Source: an uncultured Alistipes sp.
GTDB lineage: Bacteria; Bacteroidota; Bacteroidia; Bacteroidales; Rikenellaceae
Assembly: GCA_947573795.1 (NCBI GenBank)
Contig: CANPHE010000026.1
Location: 1-33,173, forward strand
Length of the DNA stretch: 33,173 nt
Reading direction: 5' to 3'
Shown here piece after piece: positions 6,576-17,200 of the stretch. The notes under the pieces are model-generated. The model worked only from the letters and a program-made list of their open reading frames with translations, was not told the DNA's origin and did not search any database. A program made the translations under genes and the position numbers. Within the stretch, counting starts at the first letter, position 1. The number at the start of each line of letters is the position of its first letter.

Positions 6576-8773
6576 CGTTCGGTCTTTTCAGTATAGAATC
6601 GGTCGATCTCGGCCGCATATTTTGTATAGAGCGATTTGCAAAGTCTGAAAGCATCTCCCCTGGGCTTCTCTGCGAAACGCTCCTTCCGGCCGACCCATTT
6701 CCACTCGAAGTCCTGCAACTCCTGTAGCAGCACCTTTTCGTCCGGCTCGCCGCCGCTTTGCAGTCGGTCGTAAAAGCGACGCCAGCGCTCCTTGTAATAG
6801 TTCGACACCAGTCCCGACCAGGTGCGGTTCGCATAGTCGTTCAGCGAATAGCCGCGACCGCCCCAGGTGGTGAGAATGTTGCGGGCATCGCGTTCGAAAT
6901 AGTTCTTCTCGGCGGGCGTCGTTCCCATCCTGCGGGCATCGGAAATCCACTTTCCGAGCAGGAAATAGGTATCTGCGGCGACCAGCCGGTCGATATCGTC
7001 CAGCAACTCCAGCAGCCGGGCCGAAAGCCGGGCGACCGTTTCCCGGTCCCCGTCGCGGTAGGCGGCGATACACCGCTCGTTCAGATTTCCGAAGTAGTTT
7101 TCAAGACATTGCCGGGGAATGTTGACGCAATCGAAACGGCTGGATGCCGTCCGCCCGGGCCGGGCAAGCGTCAGCTGCTCCCAGGCCCTCAGCAGATCGC
7201 GGTTGTCGTAGTCGAGATGCGGACTGCTCCATTTCGAACGCCCTTTCAGATTCGGCCGGGCACAGACCGCCGCCGAACGGTTTCCGCTCGGAGCACAGTA
7301 GATCTTGTCGTAAAGGATTTGCCAGGCCTGTCGATAATGCACATCGATACGTCCCGAATGGCGGTCAGCCAGCCGGTCGATCCACTCGGCATCGTCGTAT
7401 AACTGCGTCCAGGCGCGATCCAAGACATATTCATACATGAACGGATTGACATCCAGCCCTTCGAGCGTGCATCCGATCCCCACGAAATTGCGTCCGGACT
7501 CCGCATAGGCGCGGTCCAGTTTCCGGCTCACGTCCTTCACATCGCCCGCGAGCATCGTATTGCCGCCGAAATTGCCCAGATAGGACCAGATGAAAGGCTG
7601 ACCGTAGAACGATTCCGTGCTGCGCCACAGTTCCACCTTGTCGCAATAATAGTCCAACATCAGCAGCTTCCCGTCCGGAACGGCACACAAATAGGCTTTC
7701 AGTCGTTCAGGAGTCCAGTCCCTGCGCTTATGGTAGAAGACCCAGGCCATTTGCAGCCAGACGGCATCCTTGTCGAATTGCGTAATCGACTCGTAAGTCA
7801 GCCGGGCAGCCCGGGCCAGATACTCCGGGTCCCAGCTCGGCGGATCGAGTTCGTTGAAGGGATCGACCCCGTAAACCGAACTTTCACCGAACAGCCGCCG
7901 CTGTTCCCGCATGTAAGCCTGTTGTATCCGGTTGAAAAGCGGCTCGGCAGGGTTCAGGTAATAGCTGTTGTAAGGTCTCTCGAAACTTGTCCACGGATTG
8001 AGCCGCACGATGTCTGCATCGGGGAAAAGCGTTTTCAGGGCCTTGGGCACATGCCCCGTGAAAGAGGTGAAGATCGGCTGGATGCCGAGCTCCCGCTCTC
8101 GGGAGATGATGCGCCGTTGCAGTTCCAGCTGCCCGTCGATCCACGACTGCGGCAGCGGCCCGTGCCAGGCATCGATATTGGCCATGCGGTGCCAGGGCAG
8201 ATAAGAAGGCCCGGTGAAATAATTGCGTATCGTCTCGTCGTCCAGCCCGAAATCCCGCCAGACACGCTGCCAGACAGCCTCCTGGCCCGTAGTCGCCAGC
8301 GCCATCGTGACGCCGTTCAAAGCCATCCAGTCGATAAAATGTTCCCACTCGTCCCACTGCCACCAGTTGAGCGAATAGCCGTAGGTGCAATAATTCAGAA
8401 AAAAACGGTTGTCGACTCGCGCCTCGCGTTCGACCCGTCCTTCCACGACCGGTAATCGCTTCGGCTCGTCGATCTTGTCACGTTGGTACCATGTCACCGT
8501 GACACGGCAATATTCACGCAGATAGCAGTTCAGGCCGAAAGCCATCGAAATCGCCGAATTGCCGGATATCTGCAATTCGTCACCGTGCATTTCGAGCACG
8601 AAGCGGTCTCGGTCGGAGGGGACGTACGCAAACCGGATGCCGGCTCCCAACCGCGGCAGGATACGCCGGGCCAATGCGGCGGCGGCCTGCGTTTCGGTCG
8701 TATCGGAAGCCGAGGCAGAGTGAACCGCGAGCAGCGGGATCGCTGCAAACAACAGAGTAAGCAGTTTTTTCAT
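6572..8773 (-). CDS. GH89 alpha-N-acetylglucosaminidase (PUL gene 7)
   Basis: 733 residues starting with a signal peptide (MKKLLTLLFAAIPLLAVHSASA). An N-terminal alpha/beta domain precedes a TIM barrel with the NAGLU signatures YSLNWWQWDEWEHFIDWMAL and WHRMANIDAWHGPLPQSW. The two catalytic acids of the family are visible: Glu308 in DPFNELDPPS and Glu438 in TLEGLDVNPFMYEYV. An all-helical C-terminal domain follows. The length is normal for NAGLU (about 720-740). The family removes terminal alpha-linked GlcNAc, e.g. from heparan fragments or GlcNAc-alpha-1,4-Gal caps of mucin O-glycans. No sulfatase or heparinase is present, which makes heparan less likely. It lies 9 bp after the GH3 stop and overlaps the next gene by 4 bases. 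Confidence 0.93.
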   Translation of the reverse strand: MKKLLTLLFAAIPLLAVHSASASDTTETQAAAALARRILPRLGAGIRFAYVPSDRDRFVLEMHGDELQISGNSAISMAFGLNCYLREYCRVTVTWYQRDKIDEPKRLPVVEGRVEREARVDNRFFLNYCTYGYSLNWWQWDEWEHFIDWMALNGVTMALATTGQEAVWQRVWRDFGLDDETIRNYFTGPSYLPWHRMANIDAWHGPLPQSWIDGQLELQRRIISRERELGIQPIFTSFTGHVPKALKTLFPDADIVRLNPWTSFERPYNSYYLNPAEPLFNRIQQAYMREQRRLFGESSVYGVDPFNELDPPSWDPEYLARAARLTYESITQFDKDAVWLQMAWVFYHKRRDWTPERLKAYLCAVPDGKLLMLDYYCDKVELWRSTESFYGQPFIWSYLGNFGGNTMLAGDVKDVSRKLDRAYAESGRNFVGIGCTLEGLDVNPFMYEYVLDRAWTQLYDDAEWIDRLADRHSGRIDVHYRQAWQILYDKIYCAPSGNRSAAVCARPNLKGRSKWSSPHLDYDNRDLLRAWEQLTLARPGRTASSRFDCVNIPRQCLENYFGNLNERCIAAYRDGDRETVARLSARLLELLDDIDRLVAADTYFLLGKWISDARRMGTTPAEKNYFERDARNILTTWGGRGYSLNDYANRTWSGLVSNYYKERWRRFYDRLQSGGEPDEKVLLQELQDFEWKWVGRKERFAEKPRGDAFRLCKSLYTKYAAEIDRFYTEKTER

Positions 8774-8782
8774 GTTCGTATT

Positions 8783-11560
8783 TCATTCGGTGATGCGCAG
8801 GGCCTCGATCCGGCCTCTGCCTTCGGTTATCAGGATACGCATTTCACTGGCATTGGTCCGACGGAAGTGATAGGGGATTCCCGTCCGGGAGGAGCGTATC
8901 GGATAGCTTCCGACTGTCAGGAACTGGCCGCCCCCCGACATGAGCTGCACCTCGAAAGTGCCCTGCGAATCCTTCGACCAGCGAATCTCCACCCCTTCGG
9001 GCCGGGTATCGCCCCCGATCGGAAGGATTAACGATTCACCTTTACCAAGCGCATGCGGATAGCGGACCTCCTCTTTCGGCACCACAGGTCTCTCGCCATC
9101 GACCGTAACGGTCGCCTTCAGCCGAATATCGGTTGACGACGCTCCGATCAGCACCTCGAAATCCCCGGGTTCGACCACCCGCTCCATTTGTTCGTTCAGC
9201 AACGACAGATCCTGCGGACGTACCTGCATGGTAACGCGACGCGTTTCACCGGCCTTCAGATGCACACGGTCGAAACCGCGCAGGTTCTTTTCATAGGTAG
9301 TCACCGACGAGAGCACGTCATGGATATAGAGCTGCACCACCTCGTCGCCGTCCCGTTCGCCAGTGTTGGTCACGTCGAACGACACCCTAAAAGGCTCGTC
9401 CTGGCGGATCGTCTGCGGTTCGATCCGCAAGTCGGCATACTCGAACGTCGTATAACTCAGCCCGTAACCGAAATCATACAACGCCCCGTTGATACGAGTC
9501 TGGTTGCCGCCGGGACCCGGTGTGAGTCCACCGTCGGTATTGGCCGCAGGTTTGTAGGGGAAATTGAAGGGTATCTGCCCGACATGCCGCGGAAAAGTGA
9601 CCGTCAGCTTTCCTCCGGGATTGTACGCTCCGAACAGCACCTCGTAAACTGCCTGCCCGCCGTGTGCTCCCGGATACCACGCCTCAACGATGGCATCGAC
9701 ATGCGCATCGGCCCAATTAATCGAGTTCGGACGTCCGTTTATCAACACCAGCACCGTAGGTTTCCCGGTCGCCTCAACCGCCCGCAGCAGCTCCTCCTGG
9801 CGGCCCGGCAGATCGAGGCTCGACCGCGAACAATTTTCGCCGCAGGTACGGGAACTGCCGCCCAGGACGACAATGGCCACGTCGCTCTCCGATGCGGCTT
9901 CCGCAGCACGCCGAATCCCGGCTTTCTCTTCGGGAGTCATCTCCTCCCGAAAAATCTCGGACAAGGGCCAGGCTGCATCGACCAGCTCGCATCCTTTCTC
10001 ATAAACGATCTCGCACCGCGCGCCCAGATTTTTTTTCAGCCCGTCGAGCACCGAGGTGACCTCAACGGCCAACGGGCCGTAATGTCCCAGTGCGAATCCC
10101 CGGGTATCGGCGTTCGGTCCCAGCACGGCAATGCGGCGAATCTTCCGGACATCGAGCGGAAGCGTGCTGTTTTCATTTTTCAACAATACGATCGATTCCC
10201 GCGATGCCTGCAGAGCTACCTCGTTGTGCTGCGGGCCGTCCACCTCGCGGTCGGCTGCGGCCAGATCGGTCTGATAAGGCCTGTCGAACAGCCCGACGAG
10301 GAATTTCACACGAAGCACGTCCCGGACCCGGCTGTCCAGTAATTCTTCGGTGATAATCCCCTCCCGGAGGAGCTGCCGCAGCGGCATCACATAGGTTTCG
10401 GGGTGCCAGAAATTGCAGCGTACGTTGAGCCCGGCCTCGATACTCTGCCGCACGGCATCCAACTGGTTGACAGCCGTGTGGTGCTTGTTGTGAAGATACT
10501 CTACCGAGCCGCTGTCGGAAACGACATAACCGCGGAAACCCATCTCGTCGCGCAGGCACTCCGTAAGCCAATATCGGCTGCCCTGGATCGGGACCCCGTC
10601 GTAGTCGTTGTAACTCGACATGACCCCGAGAATCCCGGCACGCCGGATAACCTCCCGGAAAGGCATCAAATGAATGTTCTCCACCTCGCGCGGCGGCATC
10701 TGCGGATCGACACGCGACATTCCCTCACGGGCTCCTTTGTTATTGCTGTAGGCGGCGAAATGTTTGGCCGTCGAAGCGATCTGATAATCGGTCTGCATGC
10801 CCGAGGCCATCGCTACGCCGAGTTCGGCTACCAGATAGGGGGATTCGCCGAAAACCTCTTCGTAACGGCCCCACCGTTGATCGCGTCCCACGTCGAGGAC
10901 CGGAGCATAGATATTCGTATAACCCAGCAATCGGGCCTCGCGGCCGACGATATATCCGGTTTTACGCAGCAGTTCGCGGTCCCAAGTGTGTCCCATACCC
11001 AGCTGGGACGGAAAATTCGTCGCCCGGTAGGCTTCTACGCCGCGGATACCCTCGTTGGTCATGTCGACGGGAATGCCAAGACGGGTTTCCTCGACAAAAA
11101 AGCGCTGTGTTTCGTTGATGGCCCACGCATGGCGCGACGCCGGCCACACCAAATCGCAATCGAGCAAGGGCTTGCCCCATTGCACGAACCCGTTGAGGTG
11201 TTCGTCGATGGCCCCCAGCCCGTCCTTCCAGAGCTGATCCTTCCAGCCGGGCGTCGGCAACGAATCCTGCAACACACGCTTATAGCCGTAGAGCGTCACC
11301 AGCTGACAGGTCTTCTCCTCAACGGTCATTTGCGACAGCAGGTCCTCGATCCGGTCGTCCAGAGCGGCCTTCGGGTCCTCGTAGACATCCTTGCGTCCGT
11401 TCTTGTTGAAATCGATCCAGCCTTTCCGGTAGATCGGATTATTCCCCGGATCATACCGCTCCGCAGGCTCCGACGCACAAACCGAATATTCCGCACCGCA
11501 TGCCAGAAAGACTATCGCCAAACCCGCTGCAATCCGCTTCATCTTTTGTAAATCCATCAT
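8783..11560 (-). CDS. GH3 family exo-glycosidase (PUL gene 6)
   Basis: 925 residues. A signal sequence follows Met7 (MKRIAAGLAIVFLACG), so Met7 at 11542 is a possible alternative start. Residues 50-61 form an EF-hand/dockerin-like loop (DFNKNGRKDVYE). The GH3 N-domain carries the nucleophile Asp349 in VVSDSGSVEYL, and the family's KHFAAYSN and WGRYEEVFGE blocks. The GH3 C-domain has the CGENCSRSSLDLPG loop expected to hold the acid/base. A fibronectin III-like domain follows (GERDGDEVVQLYIHD). A short extra beta-rich tail of about 65 residues ends the protein. It probably releases beta-linked Glc, Xyl or a related sugar; the linkage cannot be read. The start lies 3 bases after the stop of the preceding gene. 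Confidence 0.92.
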   Translation of the reverse strand: MMDLQKMKRIAAGLAIVFLACGAEYSVCASEPAERYDPGNNPIYRKGWIDFNKNGRKDVYEDPKAALDDRIEDLLSQMTVEEKTCQLVTLYGYKRVLQDSLPTPGWKDQLWKDGLGAIDEHLNGFVQWGKPLLDCDLVWPASRHAWAINETQRFFVEETRLGIPVDMTNEGIRGVEAYRATNFPSQLGMGHTWDRELLRKTGYIVGREARLLGYTNIYAPVLDVGRDQRWGRYEEVFGESPYLVAELGVAMASGMQTDYQIASTAKHFAAYSNNKGAREGMSRVDPQMPPREVENIHLMPFREVIRRAGILGVMSSYNDYDGVPIQGSRYWLTECLRDEMGFRGYVVSDSGSVEYLHNKHHTAVNQLDAVRQSIEAGLNVRCNFWHPETYVMPLRQLLREGIITEELLDSRVRDVLRVKFLVGLFDRPYQTDLAAADREVDGPQHNEVALQASRESIVLLKNENSTLPLDVRKIRRIAVLGPNADTRGFALGHYGPLAVEVTSVLDGLKKNLGARCEIVYEKGCELVDAAWPLSEIFREEMTPEEKAGIRRAAEAASESDVAIVVLGGSSRTCGENCSRSSLDLPGRQEELLRAVEATGKPTVLVLINGRPNSINWADAHVDAIVEAWYPGAHGGQAVYEVLFGAYNPGGKLTVTFPRHVGQIPFNFPYKPAANTDGGLTPGPGGNQTRINGALYDFGYGLSYTTFEYADLRIEPQTIRQDEPFRVSFDVTNTGERDGDEVVQLYIHDVLSSVTTYEKNLRGFDRVHLKAGETRRVTMQVRPQDLSLLNEQMERVVEPGDFEVLIGASSTDIRLKATVTVDGERPVVPKEEVRYPHALGKGESLILPIGGDTRPEGVEIRWSKDSQGTFEVQLMSGGGQFLTVGSYPIRSSRTGIPYHFRRTNASEMRILITEGRGRIEALRITE

Positions 11561-11563
11561 TGG

Positions 11564-12511
11564 CTATTCTTGTTTTTCGAAAATTCCCAGCCGATAACGG
11601 GCTTCGGACTTCCATATTTCGCCGCGCGAAACATTCCGGTTTTCGCAATAATCGAAATAGAGCTTGTTGTAACCGTCCTGCGGCGTATACATGCTGCAGA
11701 AGAACCGGTTCCCGGGTATCCGAGGCTCATAGTCCACTTCCACCTCTGCAAACAGTCCGCTTTCACGGCCCCAGATGCGGACCTTCCGCACATCCTGTCC
11801 CCCGACCGAAAGCGTCGGGTCCGAACGGCTTACGTCATAAACCCGTTCCGAATCGTCCATGACGAGCCGGTCGGTAATCTGCGTACCGTCGCTCAGGCTC
11901 CGGGCGATGGGCAGCATGGCCAGTTTCATGTTATCCACCTCGACCTCTTCGAGCCAGCTCACCTGTTGGACGACCGTGATTCCGTCGGCCGAGAAAGTCA
12001 ATTCCTTGATGTGTTCGGCAATGGGACGATCCGTTCCGTATTCATACATCTGCGACACCTGCCGGAATTTCACCTCCCGACCGGTCCCGTTTTCGACCCG
12101 GGCAAGGTCCAACGGTTCACCGTCGAGCGACAAATCCGCCTCCGTCAACTCCTCGTAACCGTGGAAACCGCCCGTAAAGTCGGGCATCCGGCGGCCCTCC
12201 TTCAACTGCATGAATGCGCACTCCCACTCCCCGGGATAAACGAACTCCTTGCTCAGCCGATTTTCGAACATGTAATCTTCGGTCCGCTCCACATCGTAGG
12301 CCCGTGTCAGCCGCCACAACCGGGTATGCTTCGCCGGATTGAGGAAATAGTCCATATCGACTCTGATATAACGGGCATTATGGCCCGTGCAAGGCAGGAA
12401 CAGGGAAACCTTCGAAGGAGTCTTCACGAAAAGCACCTCGTCTGCGGCGGTCGTCTGCGCCGAACAACTCCCCAGCAGTCCGACAGCCAGTAAAAACAAT
12501 ATCTTTTTCAT
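11564..12511 (-). CDS. Secreted lipoprotein of unrecognised family (PUL gene 5)
   Basis: 315 residues from the ATG at 12511, chosen because it begins a lipoprotein signal MKKILFLLAVGLLGSC with Cys16, and starts one base after the SusD stop. An in-frame ATG at 12532 lies inside susD and is less likely. The body is rich in beta strands and charged or aromatic residues. Notable blocks are MPDFTGGFHGYEEL, WLEEVEVDNMKLAMLPI and NKLYFDYCENRNVS. It might be a polysaccharide-lyase-like or DUF4861-like beta-sandwich protein, but I do not recognise it with confidence. Its place between susD and the GH3 gene suggests a role in surface glycan binding or processing. Confidence 0.7.
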   Translation of the reverse strand: MKKILFLLAVGLLGSCSAQTTAADEVLFVKTPSKVSLFLPCTGHNARYIRVDMDYFLNPAKHTRLWRLTRAYDVERTEDYMFENRLSKEFVYPGEWECAFMQLKEGRRMPDFTGGFHGYEELTEADLSLDGEPLDLARVENGTGREVKFRQVSQMYEYGTDRPIAEHIKELTFSADGITVVQQVSWLEEVEVDNMKLAMLPIARSLSDGTQITDRLVMDDSERVYDVSRSDPTLSVGGQDVRKVRIWGRESGLFAEVEVDYEPRIPGNRFFCSMYTPQDGYNKLYFDYCENRNVSRGEIWKSEARYRLGIFEKQE

Positions 12512-12512
12512 A

Positions 12513-14183
12513 TTAGTCCGCATAAACGGCATTTTGTTCGAGGTTGGGATTTAGATCTATCTCCAATTGCGGAACTGGCAGCCAGATCTTATAGCTTCGC
12601 CAATTGTCCTTCAGCAGGTCGATAGCGACAACCACATTGTTGGGTCCGCCCTCCGAAGGAAGTTCTTCAATAGCCTCCGTGATCTTGCCGAAACGGATCA
12701 GGTCAATCTTGCGCTTCGACTCATAACAGAGTTCGCGGCCGCGCTCCTCGAGTAGCTCCTCGATGAAATCCGAACGATAGTACGCCTCGTTGAGCTTTTT
12801 CAGCGAAACGTCGCCGGCCAGAACTCGTTCGCGAATCGGGTCGAACTGTTTGCGGGCAGCGGGCTCGTCACCTGTGAAATAGAGGGCCTCGGCATATTGC
12901 AGCCGAACTTCGGCCATACGCATCAGAGGATAGTTCATGACGCACTGGTTGGTGTTGATGCTGGAACGCTCCTTGGGGTCCGAGACCCGGAACTTGCCGG
13001 TGCACCACAATGCCGTAGAGTTTCCGGCGGCAATGCCCGACGACTCGGCCGGAACGTAATATTTGTGACCGTCGACCGTTTCCGAAGGAATCTTGTTCAG
13101 GTCGCTTCCGTACCGGTTGTTCGGATTATAAGCACCCGTGATATTGTAGTCGCGGCGCACATCCGCATTGTCATACGAACGATAGAGCTTCATCGTAGGG
13201 AACATGCGCTGGTAACTCCCGCCGACGGTTTTGGCATCGCCCACGGGGCTCAGGATGTAATAGGAAGATACGCAGTGTTTGGTGTTTTCGGCGTATTCGG
13301 CCATCAACAGACATTCCTTATACTGCGCCTCCTTCGACATTTCGTAATAGAGTTTCCGGTAGTTATTCTTGTCGAGCAGTTCATAGGGGCTTTTTTCGAC
13401 CACCTCTTTCAGAACGTCGCGCGCCGCAAAGCTCATCGCTTCTTCGTCGACCCAGCCGAAATCATTCAACGGCTGGATGCCGACCAACTCCTTTCCGACA
13501 TCGTAACGTTTGCAGCTGGCCAAGTAATTATAGACCGAACCCAGATAGGCGGCCGCTGTCCAACGGTTGGCGCTCGACTTGAAGATCCCGGCATCTTCCA
13601 GTTCTTCCCAGGCATATTTGAAATCGCCGATGATTTGGGTGTATACCCGCTCCAGATTGTCGCGGGCCGCCGTCGAACCGACAGCCGGCGCATCGTAGAG
13701 AGGAACGCCGCCGAACGTCTGTGCCAGGTGCAGGTAAAAGAACCCTCGCAGGAACCGTGCCTCGGATTCGTAGGCCGTACGCTGCTCCGGAGTCAGGTCG
13801 TTCTCGCCTTTCAATTGTTCGATAAGTGTATTGCAGCGCGAGATGCCGCGAAAAAACAGAATCCAGAAGTTGCGAATTTCCGCATTGTCGGTTTGATACG
13901 AACCTCGCAACAGATCGTAAAGCGTACCCGTCGAAGCCGGATTGCTTACAACCTCGTCACTACACCCCTCCAACACATAGATCAGGCCGTAATAATAAGA
14001 CATCTGAGAAGAGTTGATCATGCTGTAACAACCGCTTAATGCCTGCTTGAAATCGTCTTCGGTTTTGAAGAAAGTCTCCGGCGAAGTGGTCGAATAAGGA
14101 TACTGGGTCAGGAAATCGTCGATGCAGGAAGAGGAGAACAGACCTGCCGTCAACAGCGACGCATATAATAATAATCGTTTCAT
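12513..14183 (-). CDS. SusD-family glycan-binding outer-membrane lipoprotein (PUL gene 4)
   Basis: 556 residues with lipobox SSSC (Cys20) and the SusD-type start IDDFLTQYPYSTTSPETFFKTEDDF. SusD/RagB features follow: the helical TPR-like core (YESEARFLRGFFYLHLAQTFGGVPLYD), the insert-rich middle, and the C-terminal VRLQYAEALYFTGD...FIEELLEERGRELCYESKRKIDLIRFGK block. The last residues WLPVPQLEIDLNPNLEQN are typical of the family. It forms the lid over the SusC channel at the outer face. It lies 19 bp downstream of SusC and is followed at once by the lipoprotein gene. Confidence 0.96.
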   Translation of the reverse strand: MKRLLLYASLLTAGLFSSSCIDDFLTQYPYSTTSPETFFKTEDDFKQALSGCYSMINSSQMSYYYGLIYVLEGCSDEVVSNPASTGTLYDLLRGSYQTDNAEIRNFWILFFRGISRCNTLIEQLKGENDLTPEQRTAYESEARFLRGFFYLHLAQTFGGVPLYDAPAVGSTAARDNLERVYTQIIGDFKYAWEELEDAGIFKSSANRWTAAAYLGSVYNYLASCKRYDVGKELVGIQPLNDFGWVDEEAMSFAARDVLKEVVEKSPYELLDKNNYRKLYYEMSKEAQYKECLLMAEYAENTKHCVSSYYILSPVGDAKTVGGSYQRMFPTMKLYRSYDNADVRRDYNITGAYNPNNRYGSDLNKIPSETVDGHKYYVPAESSGIAAGNSTALWCTGKFRVSDPKERSSINTNQCVMNYPLMRMAEVRLQYAEALYFTGDEPAARKQFDPIRERVLAGDVSLKKLNEAYYRSDFIEELLEERGRELCYESKRKIDLIRFGKITEAIEELPSEGGPNNVVVAIDLLKDNWRSYKIWLPVPQLEIDLNPNLEQNAVYAD

Positions 14184-14202
14184 ATTCTTTGATCCTTGGA
14201 AA

Positions 14203-17200
14203 TTAGAAAGTGATGTTTACGCCTGCCATATAGTTCCGGGTACGCGGATAGGAAGTCTGGTCCAGGGCCCGCAGGAACTTCTCGTACGAGCGCACCTCGG
14301 GGTCGAGCCCCGAATACTTGGTGAAAGTATAGACGTTGTCGACGAGCAGGTACACGCGCAGTTTGCTGATTCCCGAACGGCCGAAATACTTCCTGCCGAA
14401 AGTGTATCCGACATTCAGATTTTTGATGCGCAAATAGGAACCGTCCTCCACATAGTAGGTGGAAACCTGCTGATCGGTCTGGTTAAGAAGCCGTGCATAG
14501 ACGTTCGATCCGTTCTCGGGGGACCACCGTCCTGCCCACGCCTTGGTCGAGAGATTGTTGATATTATTGTTCAGCGAGGGTTCCAGCTGGCGGCGGAAGG
14601 CATTGAGTATCTTGCCGCCGTAGGAACCGTCGATGAAGACGCCGACGTCCAGGCCGCCGATGCGGAACTCGTTGTTGATACCGAAATTGAAGAGCGGATT
14701 GGTGTCGCCGATGGCCGTCCGGTCGTTGGTGTTGACGACGCCTTCGCCTGTCAGATCGCGGTATTTGCGGTCGCCCGGTGCGACCGTCTTACCCTCGAAC
14801 GAGGGCACTCCTTCCTTGAGCGTATATTTGAACCGGTTCATATTCTCCGAGGTGATGAACGAGGGATCGACACGGGTCCCCGTATCGGGATCGGTCCAGT
14901 CGAAATCCGAGAGCTGGTAATTGCCGTCCCAGATATAACCGTACACCACCCCGATAGGCTCTCCGACAACGACGCGGGCGATCTCCTGCCCCGAGAACGA
15001 ACCGTAATTCTGGGATACGGGGAAATAACGCTCCTGACCGCCCAGCGAGATAAGCCGGGTCTTGTTCGTATCGAAGTTCACGGTCGTCGTCCAGCCGAAT
15101 TTCTTATGATTGATGTTCTGCGTGGTCAGCGTAAACTCGAAACCCTGGTTGGTCATGCGACCGAGGTTTCTCCACTGTTTCGAGTAACCCGATTGCGAGG
15201 GAATACTGGCATTGTACAACATGTCGCGCGTGTCTTTGAGGTAGTAGTCTGCGGTCAGGGAGATGCGGCTTTTGAAAATATCCAGGTCAAGGCCCACGTC
15301 GTATTGGTAGGTCGTTTCCCATTTCAGCCCGGGATTTCCCGAATTGGTGATGGCCATGCCGTAATTCAGGCTGCCGTTGGATGCGTAATAACTCGATCCC
15401 ATTTGCGAAAGGTAGGAATAGGAGGTGATACGGTCGTTGCCCGTAATACCCGCACTGGCACGGAACTTAAAGTTGTTGATCGCCTTGACCTCCTTCATAA
15501 ATCCTTCCTTGTCGATGCGCCAGGCTGCCGCCAGCGACGGGAAATAACCGACACGGTTGTTTTTGGCGAAATTCGAGGAGCCGTCGACGCGCATGTTGAC
15601 CGTCAGGTAATAGCGATTATCGAAATTGTAGCTCAGCCGGGCGAATGCCGAGGCGCGGTTCGTCTGGTAAACGTTCGAACTCCACGATTGGGGCGTCAGG
15701 CCTTTGCTAATGTCGAAAACTCCTGTGCTTTGGTCTTCGAAATTGTCGATGCGGGTCGAAGAGTTTTCATAATGGTAACCATTGATCTCGACACCGGCCA
15801 ACGCTCCGAAATGGTGGACTTTATTGAAACATCTCGTATATTCGGCCGTCGCGCTGAGCGTATAGCCGAGCGTTCCGGTATTGGTGATCTGCGAACGTCC
15901 GTCGGTGCTGCGTCCCCAGCGGCTGCGCGAAGAGTAGAACTCGCTCAGTTTCGAATTCGTATCGGAGAGCGAGCCGCTGACACGGATACGCAGATCGGCG
16001 ATCGGCTTGTACTGCACGTAGACATTGCCGAGCAGCCGGTCGAACAATGAACGCTTGTAGACTTCGTTGGAGATCATCGAGGTCAGGTCGACATAGTCGG
16101 CGTATTCGCCGGCCAGCTCGCTGGCCGTGTACAGGATAACGGGACGTTCGGTGTACATCATCTGGACGATGCCCGTGTAACCGCCCGTGCCGGAGACTCC
16201 GCCGCTGCTCATGGCACCCTTGTTGTCCACCCGTCCGAAAGTCGCGGAAATGCCCGCCGAGAACTTCTTGTTGATCTCGTGATCGACCTTGATACGGCCC
16301 GAATAGCGTTGGAATCCGTTGCTCTCGATGATACCTTGCTGGTCGTAATAGCCCAGCGAGGCGGAGATTCGGGTCTTGTTCGCAACGGTATTCAGCGAAA
16401 CGTCGTAATTCTGCATGAACCCCGTGCGGGTCATGGCGTCCTGATAATCGAAAGTCTGCAAGCCGTCCCTGGCCACATTGCGCGGTACCACGCCGTTGCC
16501 GTCCTGATAGTCTTTGCCCCAGATCTCCTTGTCCGAACCACGTGCGAATTTGTAGTCGACATATCCCTGTCCGTCGAGCACATCGAACTGTTTGGCAATC
16601 TGTTGCACGCCGAAATACATGTTCAGATTGATGTCGGTCTTCAACGAGGAACTGCCGCTTTTGGTCGTAATGATGATAACACCGTTGGCGCCGCGCGCGC
16701 CGTAGATGGCGGCCGCCGAAGCGTCTTTCAGCACGTCGATCGACGCGATGTCGTTGGGGTTGATCGATGCGAGCGGGTTATAGGTGTTCTGGCCGCCACC
16801 GGCCGAAGAGGTCGCCACTTCGCCTTCGTTCACGTCGATCTGCATACCGTCGATGACATAAAGCGGCGCCGTACCGGCATTCAACGAATTGGTGCCTCGG
16901 ATGGTGATATCCACGCCGGCTCCGGCCTCGCCCGACTGCGTCGTGACACGCACGCCGGCCATACGGCCTTGCAGAGCAGAGGTGAAATCGGTCGATCCGG
17001 TCTTCATCAGCTCGTCCGAACGCATGGCCGCCACCGATCCCGTCAGGTCTTTGCGCGGGACGGCGCTGTAACCGATGACTACCACCTCGTCGACCGAGCG
17101 GATCTCTTCCTGCAAGGTAATGTCGTAATGCGTTTTTTGGGGCTGGATATTGACTTCAGCAGTCTGATAGCCGATGAATCGGACCTGCAACATTCCGGCA

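Noticed and set aside
14122..16050. Very long open frame on the plus strand opposite SusC
   Set aside because: A shadow of the SusC gene produced by GC-rich codon use; no domain, no start context.
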